NCBI GenBank assembly: GCA_013398275.1
Contig: VZSE01006234.1
Location: 1,276,932-1,340,931 of the forward strand
Source: Promerops cafer
Lineage: Eukaryota; Chordata; Aves; Passeriformes; Nectariniidae
Direction of reading: 5' to 3'
DNA: 64,000 nt
Shown piece by piece: positions 1-13,194 of this stretch; position 1 is the first letter of the stretch; every line of letters starts with the position of its first letter. Position numbers and translations under genes: made by a program. Under the pieces are notes generated by a model that saw nothing but the letters and a program-made list of their open reading frames with translations, was not told the origin of the DNA and ran no database searches.

Positions 1-3000
1 ATTTGATTCTGTTTCTTCCTGCTCCAGAGCCCAGAATAAGGATTGCTGGATGAAATAAATTTTCACTTATGTTGAAGAGCAGGTGAGTCTCAAACCTTTC
101 ATGTTGTGCCAGTTTATGCTTTTGATTCAGCAAAAGGCATCTTTGCAGCTACCCCTCCATTGCAGTGGTGAGTCCTACAATAAAAAGCACATTTTCCTTT
201 TCATTCCTATATTGTTTTGTTCCTTTAGTCCATAGTTGCTCTGCCAGAGGGTACAGTATGATGGAAAAAGGTTGAATCCATCAGTGTTTTAGGTGTCCTC
301 TATCATTTGTGCTGGGAGTTATCTACTACCTTCCCTGGGCTTTTGTTGCTCTCAGGAAAAGCAATGTCTCAGTCAAGGTCAAGCCTTTCCTGAGCTGTAG
401 CAAACATGAAAGGGTCTCACTTTTTGTTGGTCTGAAACCATGTAGACTTCCACCTCAGTACTTTTCCACTTCTGCCCTTGGTCCCAGGACTTCTTGGCTC
501 AGGCTACATTGTGCAAACCCATCATGAGGTGGCACCACAAGATTGCCTTTCTTTTTATTTTGCCTTTCTAAATTTTCCTCCTTTACTCTTACTGGCCTCA
601 GCAGTCCTCTTGGTTTTTGACCCATTGCTGCTCCCTGCCACTCAGCTGAGTGCAGATGTTTGCCCTGGCTCCAAACTAGGTGAGACAAAGCAGCTGGGAA
701 GAACATGGCACAGAGCCTCAAAGAGTTAAGGCCAAAGGGGTGGATGGGTGATGAGAAGGACTATTTGTTATTTGAGGTACAGATTTTCTCTCTCTTTTTT
801 TTTTTTTAAGGAGCAGTGAACATGCCTTAGAGGAGGCTGCAGTCTGCCCTGGGGAACTCCCTAGCCCTTGCTGCCTTTTTCTCTGCTTCCTGGAGTAGCT
901 GCTGATCAGAGGATGCCTCTTGCCTGTTCTGGCCTCCCTCTGGCTGTGTGAGGGCAGACAGAGGCTGCTTGACAGAGCCAAGGAGCACGGCTGAGCCAAG
1001 AGGGTATTGGATCTCTTGGATGCTGTTGACCTCAGCCTAAACAGAGCCTGTCTTTCTGCAGCAAAACAGACTCCTTAGGTTCCTTATGCTCTCCAAATGA
1101 AGTGCTGGTGCTTCTTGCACGGAGAACGTACAGACTCTCCATGTTGTCCTTTGGATGATCAGTGGGGTGAAGCAGGTCAGAATGGCTCAGCTTGGATGCT
1201 TGCTGGGAAATCAACTCTCTAATATTTTGAGTGAAGATGAGAAGTTTTGGAGCAAGATGACAAATAGGTACTGTATGAGACTGTCCCTTAGAGACTGATG
1301 TACCACAGTCTAGGTCCAAACCCAAAGGTTGCCTTGGGGAACCTCAGATCCAGGTTTCACCACTGGGTCCTGCAGACTTACATGTAGAGAAGATTCATAG
1401 AGGGCTTTTGAACACAATGCTCCTCTTCCCAGCAGCTGCTTAGCAAATTGCAAAGGTGATCTTCCTTTCCTGGACTGAGCTGTTGTGTTAAATTGAATTT
1501 CATCCCTTGGAGACCTCTCCGTCAAATACACACTCTCTCATTATGCTTTTCTTCTCCACTGTTACTTTTCATAAAACCACCTTTTTGTAAATGGTCTTTG
1601 TTTCTTATCTAGAAACTTGTCTGCCACCATAGTTCAGAGCTGCCCTTTGGGTGCAGAGATTCCTTTTTTTCTTGCACACTCTTTGTTTCTCTTCTCTGCT
1701 GGAGGGATTAATTTATAATTTCCCTCTTGACTCTTTCTTAGCTCTTCTATTTTTACCATCCCCTTCTTTGCTGTTTCAGATGAGGAGGGATGAGATGAGG
1801 GGATATTCCATCTTGAAGATATTACAGATCCACAGTGACCTCCTGTGCAGCTGATGGACAGTTTGCAGCCCATGGCTGAAACAGGATGACTGGCAAATGG
1901 GGGAGTGACCATGCCACCATCGTGCCATAAATGTGCAAGGTACGAGTGCAGGTGTGAGGGACAGTGCTGGGAGTGCCAGCCATGCTCTGGCAAGTGAAAA
2001 GATTTGTGGAGGTCTCATAGAGCTGCCTTTTGCTGATGACAAAATCTGTTTTCTGGTCTCAGAAGTGGACAATAGCTGGCATTGTCTGTCAGCCTTTCCT
2101 CATGGAGCACCTGATGGTGTGACAGCTAGGGCTTGAGGCACGATGGCAAAGTGACATCACGCCCCAGGGCAGTGGGCTGGAGAAGACAGCACCTTGCCAG
2201 CCCTGGGACACATGGGTGGGGTCAGGAGTGGAGCTCCATGCTGGAACAATGGGACAGGGGATCCTTGGGAGGGAACTGGTGCTGAACCTGTGAGCTGTGT
2301 AGCTATCAGGACCAGCAGATCAGGAGGCATCAAGGGATCTGACTGCCAGCACTGTGGCTGGGAGCACTGGGCCAGGTCTGAAATGCATTGGCAGATCTGT
2401 GTGAGGAGCTGTGCTTAAGAGCCACAACACTGAATCATTTCCCAGAAATCCCCTGTCAGTCTAACCATAAACACCAGAATGGAAGGTGGGGACATGTGTT
2501 TCTTCAATTTCCTACAACAAAGCAAGCATAAAGGGGATTAGGAAGGCAATGCTGGGGGAAAAGAGAGAGAGATTTAGTAGGGAAAGGAACATTAAGATTT
2601 AGATAGATAAAATGCAGATTGAAGTTGTTGGGCCAGAACAGAAGAACTTCTCAGTCTATATATTTAGCTGTGAGGTATATAAACAGAAACCTACAGCCAG
2701 CTCAGCCACTTCTCCCCCAGTGGAGTGAGTCATCAGCCCTTGGATCTAAAGTTAGGTTCACGTCAGAGCTTACACTCTCTCTCTCGTTTTATTTTTCTCT
2801 TTCTATTTTGAAGGATGTGGGAAAAGCTGGGCACTGTCTCCTGGAAGCAGCAAACATAAACCCACAGCAGCAACAGATGCAGGACCTGATGCCCTACCTG
2901 GGAGCACTGTGACAAATATTGCTTTCTGTCTGACTGCCCCTCTTCCTTACTGCATGCCTGGGGATGAGCTTAGACAACATGCAGCCACGGCTAATTTGGG

Positions 3001-4786
3001 CACACAGTGGACCCAGCTCCAAGGGGTTTTGTGCACTGTGCAGATGAGCTGGAGGATGGAATGGGCTGTGCAGCCGTTCCTGTGGCCACAGCAACAGGAT
3101 TCTCTGTGTTTGGCTCCCATGTGCCATGCAGGGGGGCAGGATCTGTGGTCAGGGCTGTCAAAGAAGGGCTGGAGCGGGGTCAGCCTGGCAGGAGGCAAGA
3201 TGATGCCTGTGAGACTTGGCTAGAAGATGCCTTTAAATCCAGTGTAGGTTGCTGCCTGGTGGGCTCAACCCACAGCCACCTGCAAACCTGCAGAGGGGAG
3301 GGCTGCATCTCACTGAGCTATCTCTGCAGTCTCTGCTTTGATATGGCTCCCCCTTTCCTGCTTTTTCCCTCTCCTCTGGTCCACCTTCTTAAGCAGTTGC
3401 AGTGAATCACATACTTTCCTTACTAACTCACCAGCCAGTGCTGCTGGCTCAGGTAGTGACAGGAACAATGTGGACTTTTCTGTTCCTCTCAAAAATCACA
3501 GAGAGGGCAGAGGGGGTCTCTTGGAAATGCTCTGGCTGCAACAGTAGGACCAGCTTGTGCCATGCTCACGTCTGGTGTGATCTACCCCCAGGTCACTTCC
3601 AAGCGAGCCCACCTGTATTGCTCAGGGCAGATGACAAAGCTCTCTGAAAGTGCACTGGGGGTGAAAGATGGAGCCCTGTGACTACTGTGAGCTGCAGGAC
3701 AAGGAACCATCTTCAGTCCCTTCCTTTGTGGATGGTGGAGAGGAGGGCCTTGCTAAGGGAGGACAACAACTTCCCAGCCTGGAATTGCTGCTCTGGAGGG
3801 ATGCCTGTGGTGTATGTACCAGGAAGCCCATGGAAATCCCCCCAGAACGTATGGATGGGGAGGGTTGAGGGAATGAGGGGGCTCTGCTCTAGAGCATGAG
3901 CTGCCCCAGGCTTGCTCTTTTCACCAGCTCCAAATATGTGACGTGTTAAATGGCATGACTCCATTTCCCCACCCAGCCCCTTTCCCTCTCCCTTCCTTCC
4001 AGGCTTATTGCATGTTTTTTTCTGAGTGAGAGTTCAAATGTCTCTTTATCCCTGTGCTGTGGATGTGCTGGAAGGCAAACAGACATGATCCTGGGATGAA
4101 GACATGAGAGATGACCCACAGATTGTCCTAAGCGTGTGTTTACGTGCCTCTGTTGTCCTGTGCCCCTCTTCATGTACTCTTCATCTCCCTTTAACATTTT
4201 CTTTTGCCTCTTTTCTGTTTCTTTTGCCTCTTCTTACTGCCCTGTTTCTCCACCCTGTCCCTCTGTCTCCTGCCCTCCTCCTCCTCATTCTCTTTTTCTC
4301 ATTTGATATTCATGCATGAATAAATTCAATTGCATTTTTGCCTGTTTCCCCTGAAGGGGCTTGTTGGTGAATTACAGGCATCTGAAGTCATATAATGCTC
4401 AGATTCATAATTTCTGGGACAGAATTGAAGCCCTTCTATTTCTTGGGAAGGAATAATAGATGATTTTTATGAGGAGAGAGAGTAGTGAGTGTCTTGTGGC
4501 TGGTGAGGAAGAAGCCAAGGAGATTAACCTTGGCAGCACAGAGTGGACCTGCTAGCAGAGGGGACTAAAAGGTCAGCCAGCCCCTCCTCTGTTTGCAGGA
4601 TGGGGAAGGCATATGTAGGTAGGTGTGTGCATGTGGAATGCGGGCACCTGTGGTTGCTGTATGTTCACTGTGTGGTGCTAGGGAGGCCCTTAGGGAGGAG
4701 TAAATCTCTTAGGGGGCTGCTCAGAACTGGTTGAGGAAGGAGTAGCCTGACACCTGAGTAGTTAGAGAGATTGTCTGGAGATCTGT
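1..4786. other. Upstream flank, no gene recognised
   Basis: Only short open frames overlapping on both strands, none with a recognisable domain or convincing splice sites. Poly-T at about 786-809 and pyrimidine-rich 4195-4300 are the only low-complexity parts. No repeat recognised. Confidence 0.6.
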
Positions 4787-5143
4787 TTGGGCATCTGCCT
4801 CAGCCAGCTTTTGGGACACTTACACAGTTCTGGTATCACCCCAAACTCTACTGTGGGTCTGTGGTTGTGCCCAGCACCACATCCCCATCACACTGAGAGG
4901 TGGTATGTCACAAAATCCTTCGTTTTCAAAGGCTTCCTATTGTGGATGGGCTCCCTACTCCTGATGGGGGCCTTCCAGTTCATGCAGGACAATGAACTCA
5001 GGGTAACCACAACCATCTTTGGGGCTGAAGGCGACCAGAGATAGTGTCTTGCACAGCTGCCCTACAAACGGGCTCTGACCCTGGGCAGGGAGAGGTCTGA
5101 CCACCACAGAAAATTATTATCCTGGAATAAAATCTCTTTCCAG

Positions 5144-5374
5144 CTTGTGGAAGATGTATGGGTACACCATGGAACTTCCGCCCTGGTCAGAAGCTATGAA
5201 AAAAGACAGGCTGGACTTGTCTGAGGAAGAGCTGCTTTTCATGGAAGCTGTTAATCGGGTAACTTTTGATGCTCACAACATTCCTGTTGTTTATAACACT
5301 GCTCTCTTTTCTTTTTTAGCACTTCTGGAGCAGCCTGAGGATCCTCTAAGGGATGAGTTTACCTTTCAGGAGAG
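5144..5374 (+). other. Weak candidate exon of unknown identity
   Basis: A 231-base stretch lies between a plausible acceptor (ctctttccag, ending 5143) and donor (GAGAG/GTAACA at 5374/5375). It is open in one frame for 76 codons, phase 2 at both ends. The reading contains MELPPWSEAMKKDRLDLSEE and later LEQPEDPLRDEFTF, with a charged middle that looks protein-like. I do not recognise a family. A second GT (5259) and a second pyrimidine-AG (5319) sit inside, only 61 bases apart. It may be chance, a decayed exon, or part of an unannotated upstream gene. Confidence 0.2.
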
Positions 5375-7199
5375 GTAACAAGATTAGACACTTTAAAAAA
5401 CACAAAAGTGTTGTGTTAAAAGAGGACAGCAGCCACTGTCTTTATTCAAAAGTCTTTTAACGGCCTTGTGAGAGACAGTGATCGTGCCAACCATGTTGCT
5501 CAAGCTCCAAGGAGCCTGACTTATGTGATGTAAGTGGTTAGAGGCTCCCTGACTTCTCCCTCAAGTCCCTGGCACTGCAAACCCAAGCCACACAGAGATG
5601 TATTGCAGAGGAGAGGATATTTACTGGATGTTTTTCACTCTAGGTGGTGAACACATGTGAGCTACCTTGAGGTAACACCAGCGTGGTCCTGACTTTACCA
5701 GAAGGCTCCATTGCCTTCTTCATGTGGAGAGTTAACATCCAAGGGCCCGTTTCTCAGTATGATGAAAGTGCTTGGTTTCCCAGCCATTTTAAGTTTAGAT
5801 GTGTTAATTACCTTGACCCAGCTATTCTAGCCATGCACTGCAAAGTCTGTGACAGCTGGAGTGCACATTGTCTTGGTGAGGAAGGTTTGGAGAGGCTTTT
5901 TGGAACCCTGCAAGGAAGCAGAGGAACTTCTGGGATGCACTGTATGTTTTGTGTCATACCCTAGCTGGCAGCTGGGCATTTTTTTTAGCTTCTTATTTAC
6001 AATCTATGCTCATGGTAGAAGCAAGAATGCCTCCATGTCTCGTAACACGTGGAATTTTATTGGTCTGAACAGGAAAAACCCATGAAAAGCCTTGAAGACT
6101 GTGATGGCTTCCTGTAGTGTCTCTTTCCCAGAGCTGACTCGGGATTCCCAGTAGGAAAACTGAAGGTGGATGCTTCAAGAATGAGGGGCCTGTACTGACG
6201 TGGGGTAGCCACAGAATGGGACCAGTGGGGGCAGATGGCTGTGCTGGCCCTCCATTGGACGAGGCTTGGGGAGGCTGTACTCTGTTCTAGCCACTGGAAG
6301 GTGGGATTCCTGCATGTTATCCATCCCTCTCATTCCCCCCTGGCTTTGCAAAATGCCACGGGAAACTAATTTGCACAGAGCTGTTCCCACCCCCTGAGTT
6401 CCAGTAACAGATCTGGGAGTAGGATGGGGCGGAGAGGAGGGATTGGTTTTGAGGGAAGGACTTTTGGGGGAGGGTTGGTAGTTTTTTTTTTTTTTAGCTC
6501 TTCCCAAATGATAATTCTCTAACCTGCTTGATCTGTGACCTGTGGAGGGACACATCCTTAAAAGTTCAAGGAAAGGCAAGCATGCTGAAGCCAGTGTCCA
6601 CCAGAAAAGGAAGGATGAGTGGACTGAAGGCAGGGGCAAACCAGCTGTCCTGAGACTTCACCGTGGATGCAGGTGTGTGATAATATGCAAGGAGATTTCT
6701 TCCTTTCCTCCTGTGTTGTAAGAATTCCTGCATTCTGTGCCTCTAATTGTAGGTTCCCCTAAAGACATTTGGTGTCACTGTAAGGACGGTGTTTCACTCT
6801 CCCTCTCTGCCTGTACAGTAATTCTCTCTCTCTCTCTGTGCAGTTCGCTCCATAAGCCGTTGGTGAACATACCATGAGACAGAGAGAGAGCAAGACAGAC
6901 AGAAACCACACACCAGCCCTTCCTCCTCACTTTCCCACCATGGAATAGCTAACCTTGCCCCCACCCACACCTCCATCACCTCTCAGCGTCCTGCAATTAT
7001 TTTGACCCTCTCTCTGGTCTTTTTGGAAGGAAGCTTCTGTCACTTCTTAACACCACCCGCCTGGAAAAACACACAGAGGCAAAACCCCCCAAGCCCTCCT
7101 GTGAAGGAAGAGGTCCTTTTTTTTAACCTCTTTTTGTTTGCTCTGACTCCAGAGCTTCAGACTCCAGCCTGAGCAGCCACAATTTCTTACCATGTATTC
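5375..7199. other. Flank, no gene recognised
   Basis: Contains a T-run at about 6481-6494 and the CT/GA microsatellites listed separately. A 154-codon minus-strand frame (6175-6639) is low-complexity Pro/Ser and not credible as a gene. Confidence 0.6.
6823..6892. repeat. CT tract facing a GA tract
   Basis: A (TC)n run at 6823-6837 and an (AG)n run at about 6881-6890 lie about 45 bases apart and are complementary, so single-stranded nucleic acid could fold back here. Most likely ordinary microsatellite decay. Confidence 0.6.
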
Positions 7200-7520
7200 T
7201 CCTTTTAAACCATCTCCTTCCTGCACACGCTCAGTCCTTGCAGGCACGGATCTAACACAACTCCCCGCTTCTCGCCGGCAGGTTCTTTGCTCCCCATCAC
7301 TCAGCTGATCCTGATCTTTTTTTCTCCTGTTCTCCCCACCCCGGGCACCGAGGTGTGTGTGTCTGCGTGTGAGTGTGCCTGTGTGCAAGGGGGGGAGGTG
7401 GGGGGGGGCCTTTTTTTTTTTTCTTGGTGGGGGAATTTTTTCGAAGCATCTTCATTATTATTTTATTTTGCTTCTCTGACTTGGAGACTTCTCCCTCGGA
7501 GATTTCTTTTCCATGCAAAG
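7200..7520 (+). promoter_or_regulatory. Candidate CACNA1I promoter / 5' UTR exon
   Basis: This stretch has more CpG than its surroundings, a long G-run (7389-7408), T-runs, and a strong donor CAAAG/GTAGGTGAG at 7520/7521. It is a plausible non-coding first exon that could splice to the acceptor at 20275. No TATA box or clear start site is evident, and nothing ties it to the coding exon except position, strand and donor quality. The cluster at 13.5 kb is a rival candidate. Confidence 0.25.
7389..7408 (+). other. G-rich run, possible G-quadruplex
   Basis: Seven G, then A, GG, T and nine G on the + strand, directly followed by CC and a run of twelve T. It can supply four or more G-tracts and could form a G-quadruplex in DNA, or in RNA if transcribed from the + strand. 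A GT-rich tract with some CpG lies just upstream. Confidence 0.6.
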
Positions 7521-10500
7521 GTAGGTGAGACGCATGCACACCTGGCTAACCTTGTGTCTGTCTCGTTTTGCTTGGTTTTGCTGTCCTTTTAATAGAAAAC
7601 TTGCGCCCACCCATGTACCTGCATCATTCCTGTTCTGTTTCATACCTGTTTCCTCTCTGGCAGAAGTAAAAGCTGAGGGTAGACATGTCTGTGATGTGAA
7701 TAATTCTGTCTTTCCAGAGAGGAAAGTTATTTCTGTGTGCATGTCCGGTGGTACGTGTATGTCCGCGTGCAGTGCCCATGTATGTGAGGCTGCCTCTGTT
7801 TACCCAACAAGTAGCAATAATTGATTTTGGTGTGTGTTTTGGGCAGTGGTGGTGACGGAAAGGGAACAACTGTGTGTCCAGTAGTTCATGTCCATGAGCA
7901 ATTGCAGCAGGGAATGTGTATCTCACAGATAATCAGCAGCTCTTTATCCATGACTGTAAATGATACAAGGAGTGTGAATGATTCCAGGATTTTCAAATTT
8001 AGCCCTGGTTAGTTTGTTCTGTTATGATGGGGAAGGATGGTGGGAAGGAGGGAGGGTTACAAAATCTCCTCCCTGGAGAGGTAACTGCCCGAGACTTGTA
8101 AATACATAACTTTTCCTAACAGCTTCTCACTGTTTAGGATCTTCTTGGGTTTGGGGTATTGTTTTCTTTATTTTTTTCAAAGCAAGAGTTCAGTCTAGGA
8201 TTCAGGTTTCATAAATTGTCTTTTCTTGTTTTGTTTATGGTTGTTATTGCATTTCAATTGCATGTGCAACATCCTGAAAAGGGACATGGAATAGGAGGTA
8301 CTTTAATTTAGCAAAATGCATCATCTTCTGTACATCACTGGAAGCTGTTGGCTGGAGTCAGGGGGTGGAGGGGGTGGAAACAGAAGAGTTAAAAAAGAAG
8401 AGAAACAGAAATAATGTTAGACATTGTTGTCCAGCAGTTATTAGGCATATTTTCTGCCAGTACTGGTTTTTGTAACCCTCTTGATGGTTACGTTTTGCTT
8501 CTTGGTAACAGCAGCTGTGTGAAAAGTACCAGTGCTTAAAAAAAAAAAAAAAAAAANNNNNNNNNNNNNNNNNNNNNNNNNNNNNNNNAAAAAAAAAAAA
8601 AAAAAAAAAGCCAGAAAGAAAAAAAAACAAATATGTATAATTTCCCCGCAAATTATTGCAGAGAAAAATGGTAAACATCTAAAGCAGAACTTGTTGTGCA
8701 TTTTTTCTCTGCTAATAGGAAGTGTTTTCCTCGTTGATCTGGGGGTTGCTATTGGTTCTGTGTCCCTGTCGCTTAGAAGACTGCTATGTAAATTGTCAGT
8801 TGTTTCTGTGTGCTATTGCGGAGCTCCTGATCTTAAATTTGGGCTGGTGACTGAGGATTTGTTATCCCAAAGAAGGAAGGGGTCTGCTGACCCTCCATTT
8901 CACTTACCCCTCAGTGTTTTAACTCTGGCACGTAAGCTTCTCTATGAGTGGAAAGAAATCCTCAAGCACATTCTTTTCTCAACACCCTACCTGCAAAGAA
9001 ACTTTTGATTGAGAGCACTGCAAAGGGAACCCAAGAGCCCCATTTCTGCCCCCCTTCCCCTTTATATTTTAAGGACACCTTCTGAGCATCTCTCTCCCAG
9101 CCAGCACTGCTCTATCCCTGAGGTCTGGGCAGGCACACAGCCTCAGGCAGGAGGCAGCTATCCACTGCCTGCAAGGGACTGCGAGCATTTATTCCTCTCT
9201 TCATTAAATAACATAATAGTTTTGTGGCATGGGCACTGGATGTGAGCTTCCTCAGAAGGGCAGCAGTGCATGCCTGCCAGTGAAGGTCCACGATCCTCTC
9301 CCAGGGAGCTGGGAGGCAGGGATGGAGTCTGGGCATTGCACTGGATTGCGTGCCCACTGCCAGGGTGCTTGCACCAGGCTGGCTGGGCAAGGGTGCGGTA
9401 CCTGTTTGGGAAAGCCTTGGCCCTGGCTGCAGCAGGAAGGTGGGGAAAAACAGCTTTCCTGCAGATCTCACTGGAAAGCTGTGTCTAAACACTGACCACC
9501 TCGATGCACCAGAAGATGCACACGTACCTTGCCAGGAGATCTGGTAGTAAATATCTCAGAGGAGAGTCAGGGGGACAAAGAAAAGGCTTTGATCTGCCAC
9601 ATCTAAGGGGTTTGCCTTGTGAAGCCTGGATCAATCTGACAGTGCCTATTATAAAAGGGGTTACACCAACCTGTCTCATGTTTTATCTTTCAAAATCTCC
9701 CCTTGTTGCTGCCTTGGGAGTGTTTTCAGGCTGTGGATCTGGCTGATGCAGGGCCAGGACATCCACAGCCATCAAGGGAGTGAGGGGAAGCATTATGTGA
9801 GGGGGATGCTGTCTCACAAGGAGTGCTTGCCTGTGGGTGTTTCTGGGTAGGCATGGTGGCCTTGGCTGGAGTATGAGGACACCAGCTGGGCTTCCTGGGG
9901 TCTGTCACAGTGCACCTACAATGCTGAGTGAGCTTTCCTGTGTCCTCACTCTTGCCTCCACCAAGAGCAGCATCTTCCTTGCTGGACCAGTCCTGAGCAT
10001 CCTCCAAGTGCCAATAATGCACCTGTGCCCCAGGCTGCAGTTCTGGCATCTCCTCTTGTCTTGGGCTTGCTTGCTTGCCTGCTTCCACCAACGCACTTCC
10101 CACCTGGCTGCATCTCTGCTGCCTGATTCCAGTTTTGTGTCCATGCCCAGTGTGACATGGTGCCAGCCTACAGCCCTGTTTAATGTTAGAGCCCTGCCCT
10201 GTCCCATCAACTGCAAGGCACACCGGGAGGATGTCCCACACCAGCGTGGCTTACGCTGAGCCCTGGCCACCTCTGATTTTGGGAAAAGCCTGCAATTCCA
10301 GGCTGTGCTGCAAAGAAGCCACATGCTTGGTCAGCTTTTTTTCCTAGTGAAAAAAAAAATGTTGAAACTAATTTTTATTCATTTTTCTCAAAGAGAACAA
10401 GTGTCTACAGCTGGAAACTCATGAAAAGCACACACAGTGTTGGGAATCTTTAAAAGAGTGGGGCACTGATTTAAAACAAATTTAATCTTTTATTAAATCA

Positions 10501-13194
10501 AAGTCCCAATCCTGCACATTCAAGCAAGCAGGTGAATTTCTGCCGTTTCCCAGAGCCTTACTATAACCTCTGAGTCCATGGATGGGTTCAGAAATCAACT
10601 GGTACAGGTGGATCTGCAAGATCATGTGGTACCATTTCTTAGTTATATTTTAAAAAATTTATTAGATGGGATAATGTAGGGCTGATTTGAAGGATGTTCA
10701 AGATCCATAAAACCTCAAACTGCTCTTGGAAAGTAGAAATTTCTTGTGAGTTATGCAGAGGTACATTGTCATTTAGAATGACCTAATATAGATAGCTTAC
10801 TTAGTTTACTCATCTGTGTCTGAAGTGCATACCTTGCAGCTCTTAGAAATCACATGGTGGTTTGAAAAATGTCTTATACCGATACAAAATTTATTTTAGC
10901 CCTCTAATCATAACTCAAATTGCATAAATCAGCCCAGTAACTTCATAATAAACTCGCTCTCCCGGTACTTGTCAGGCCTCTGTGTTTGAAGCACCGCAGT
11001 GTGCCCTGAAGAGCAATCAGCCCAGTGTATCAGGGACTAATTGCAATGAGAAGATGTCAGAAAACGCCTTCTCTCTTGTCTTCAACTGGAGGTGTGTGCT
11101 GCTGTGGTGGCATAGGAGGGAGGTGGTTTCTGGGCCAAGCCGGGCTCAGTCACCAGGGGCTTTGCAGATTCATACCAGTCCTTGCAGCCTGTGGGTGAGT
11201 GGACATGCTGTGGGCTCCTGGTGTGGAATCCTGCTTGTTGGTGTTTTCTGCAGTAGCTTGTGCTTCCCAGCACCTGCAGAATGCAGTGCAGGAACCCTGT
11301 CTCTGTGTGATCAAGGCAGGATTGGAAGGGTGCCTTTGAAAGCAAAGGTTGTTACCCTCTTATCAAATGTGTGTGTGTATTAAAACAAACAGTACCAAGG
11401 GTACTGCTGGTCTCTGCTTCTGACATAACCATCATCTGCAGCACGGGCACCACATCCTGCTCTGTTGTGCCTTGATGTAAAACTCCATGGGGGCATCCCT
11501 GGAGGGCAAGCAAAGGGCATATCCTTATATTTCCTTTCTCTGAAGTGCCAGAGTTTGTCCATGGCTACAAAAACACTGCTATATAGGGAGCACAGGCAGG
11601 GTTAGTGGTGTTAAACCTTTCTCAGGTGTTGGCTGAGTGCGTCTGTCTGACAGGCTCAATTAAGTTGCTTTCCAGGACAGAGGTTAGGAATGGATTTTCC
11701 TGCAGGTCAGACTGTCAGGAGTGCATGGGATACTGTTTCTGCTGCTGCATGTGTGTGTTTGCAAATGTGTGCAGGTGTATACAAGCGTGTGGTGTGCCCA
11801 ACACTATCTTGCATCTCATCTCTGAGTGGGGACTTTTGGCAGTGTTGATGCCCTCAATTGCTTGTCTTCCTTGGGCATTTTTTTTCCTTATTTTGCCTTT
11901 AAAGCCCCTCTGAGTTTGGCAGCGGGGGTGGATGGAGGTAGGGGGCAGAGTAACTCCTTACGGACTCTTTCAGACTGGGTTTTCTGGCAAGGCTGCAAGG
12001 ATTTGGCTTGGACTGTAGGGGTCCATTTCAGGTCTGTGGTCAGATATGCTTGCATTGGTGTCTTTGTTGCTTTTCAGTGATCACTATTCAAGCAACTGTC
12101 CCAACTTTGCTTTTTTCCCCCTGGTGACAGCAGGGAGAAAAGGGGACTTTTAATCTTTTGTAAACACGTAGCAGTGTCAGTAATCAAATCATGTGGGATG
12201 CAAGGGAGCCATCACAAGGTCCTGGTCCATCTATTGACCTGAGATTGAACAGCCTGTAGGCAGAAGAGCTAGCAACATTGTCTCTCCTCTGCTTCTAGAA
12301 GATTCCCATCTTCATAGCTACATTTCTTTCCCATATCCTCTCTCCTTTCTGGAGGCAGAGCCTGGGGCATCATCACACTCCACATAGCTTCAGCTCCCTT
12401 CCTGTTTTTGTTTTGCACAGAGTTAGTTTGCTCCAAATGCATAGCTGTGTTTATGCAGATTATCTCCTTTGGAGGGATTGAGGGGGAACAGTAATTTTTA
12501 GGGAGGAGAGAGGTTGTAGATGTAACTCTTGATGCTCCCCAAAGCTCTTCATCTTCTGTCCCTTTAGATGTGCTGCTTACTGTCTCCACCTCCCCATTTC
12601 CATTTTCACCCCAGGGAATCTCCTCTCCAGATGTGAGTGGTGACAGTGAGTTGGAAAAAAGTCTGGAGGTGGGGTGAGGATGCTTGTGCAGAAGCGGGAA
12701 GTTGCATTCAGTGCTGTGCTGTGACAGGGACCAGGGAGTCTCCTGGGGTCTCCCCACTCCTTGTATGCTGCTGTTTTCCTGCTCTCACTCGCTCCAACAG
12801 GTCCTGAGGGGACACTGGGTTGGGCTGGGCACTGGGATCGAGACAAAAAGGGCAAAGAGGTTGATCCAGGAAGGATGGTGTGAAACAGCAGAGTTTCTCA
12901 CTGCTGGCTTAGCCTGTGTGGGAGCAGCCCCAGGATGCCCTTTTCCATCCACTTTTATAGGTGCAATGCTGGCAGCTGCAGCACTGGGCACCTGTCCTCG
13001 TGGTGGGCAGGACCTGCGGGTCTGTACTCCCAGCGTGGGCTTCTCTTGGAGGCACAGTTGAGGTATTTGCACATTTTGTCTTTCCTGCTAGCGCTTCAGG
13101 ATCTGGATCAAGGGCTAAGAGTGTGAGCGATCATTGCTGGTAGCCTGTGACACCACTGTCTTCCTCTTCATCATCCTCATTTGACTGTCTCAAT
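7521..13194. other. Flank or 5' UTR intron, no gene recognised
   Basis: Apart from the poly-A gap, only overlapping short frames are seen. The GC-richer part at 9100-10330 gives open frames of up to 171 codons on both strands at once, which argues for base composition rather than coding. 10330-10960 is AT-rich without recognised repeats. Confidence 0.55.
8538..8609. repeat. Poly-A tract interrupted by a 32-base assembly gap
   Basis: Nineteen A (8538-8556), 32 N (8557-8588) and twenty-one A (8589-8609). The true length of the A-run is unknown. It may be the tail of a retroposed sequence or just a long homopolymer that broke the assembly. A further A-rich stretch follows (8614-8630). Confidence 0.95.

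Noticed and set aside
9726..10324. Overlapping open frames of 139-171 codons on both strands
   Set aside because: Simultaneous openness of several frames points to low stop-codon density from base composition, not coding.
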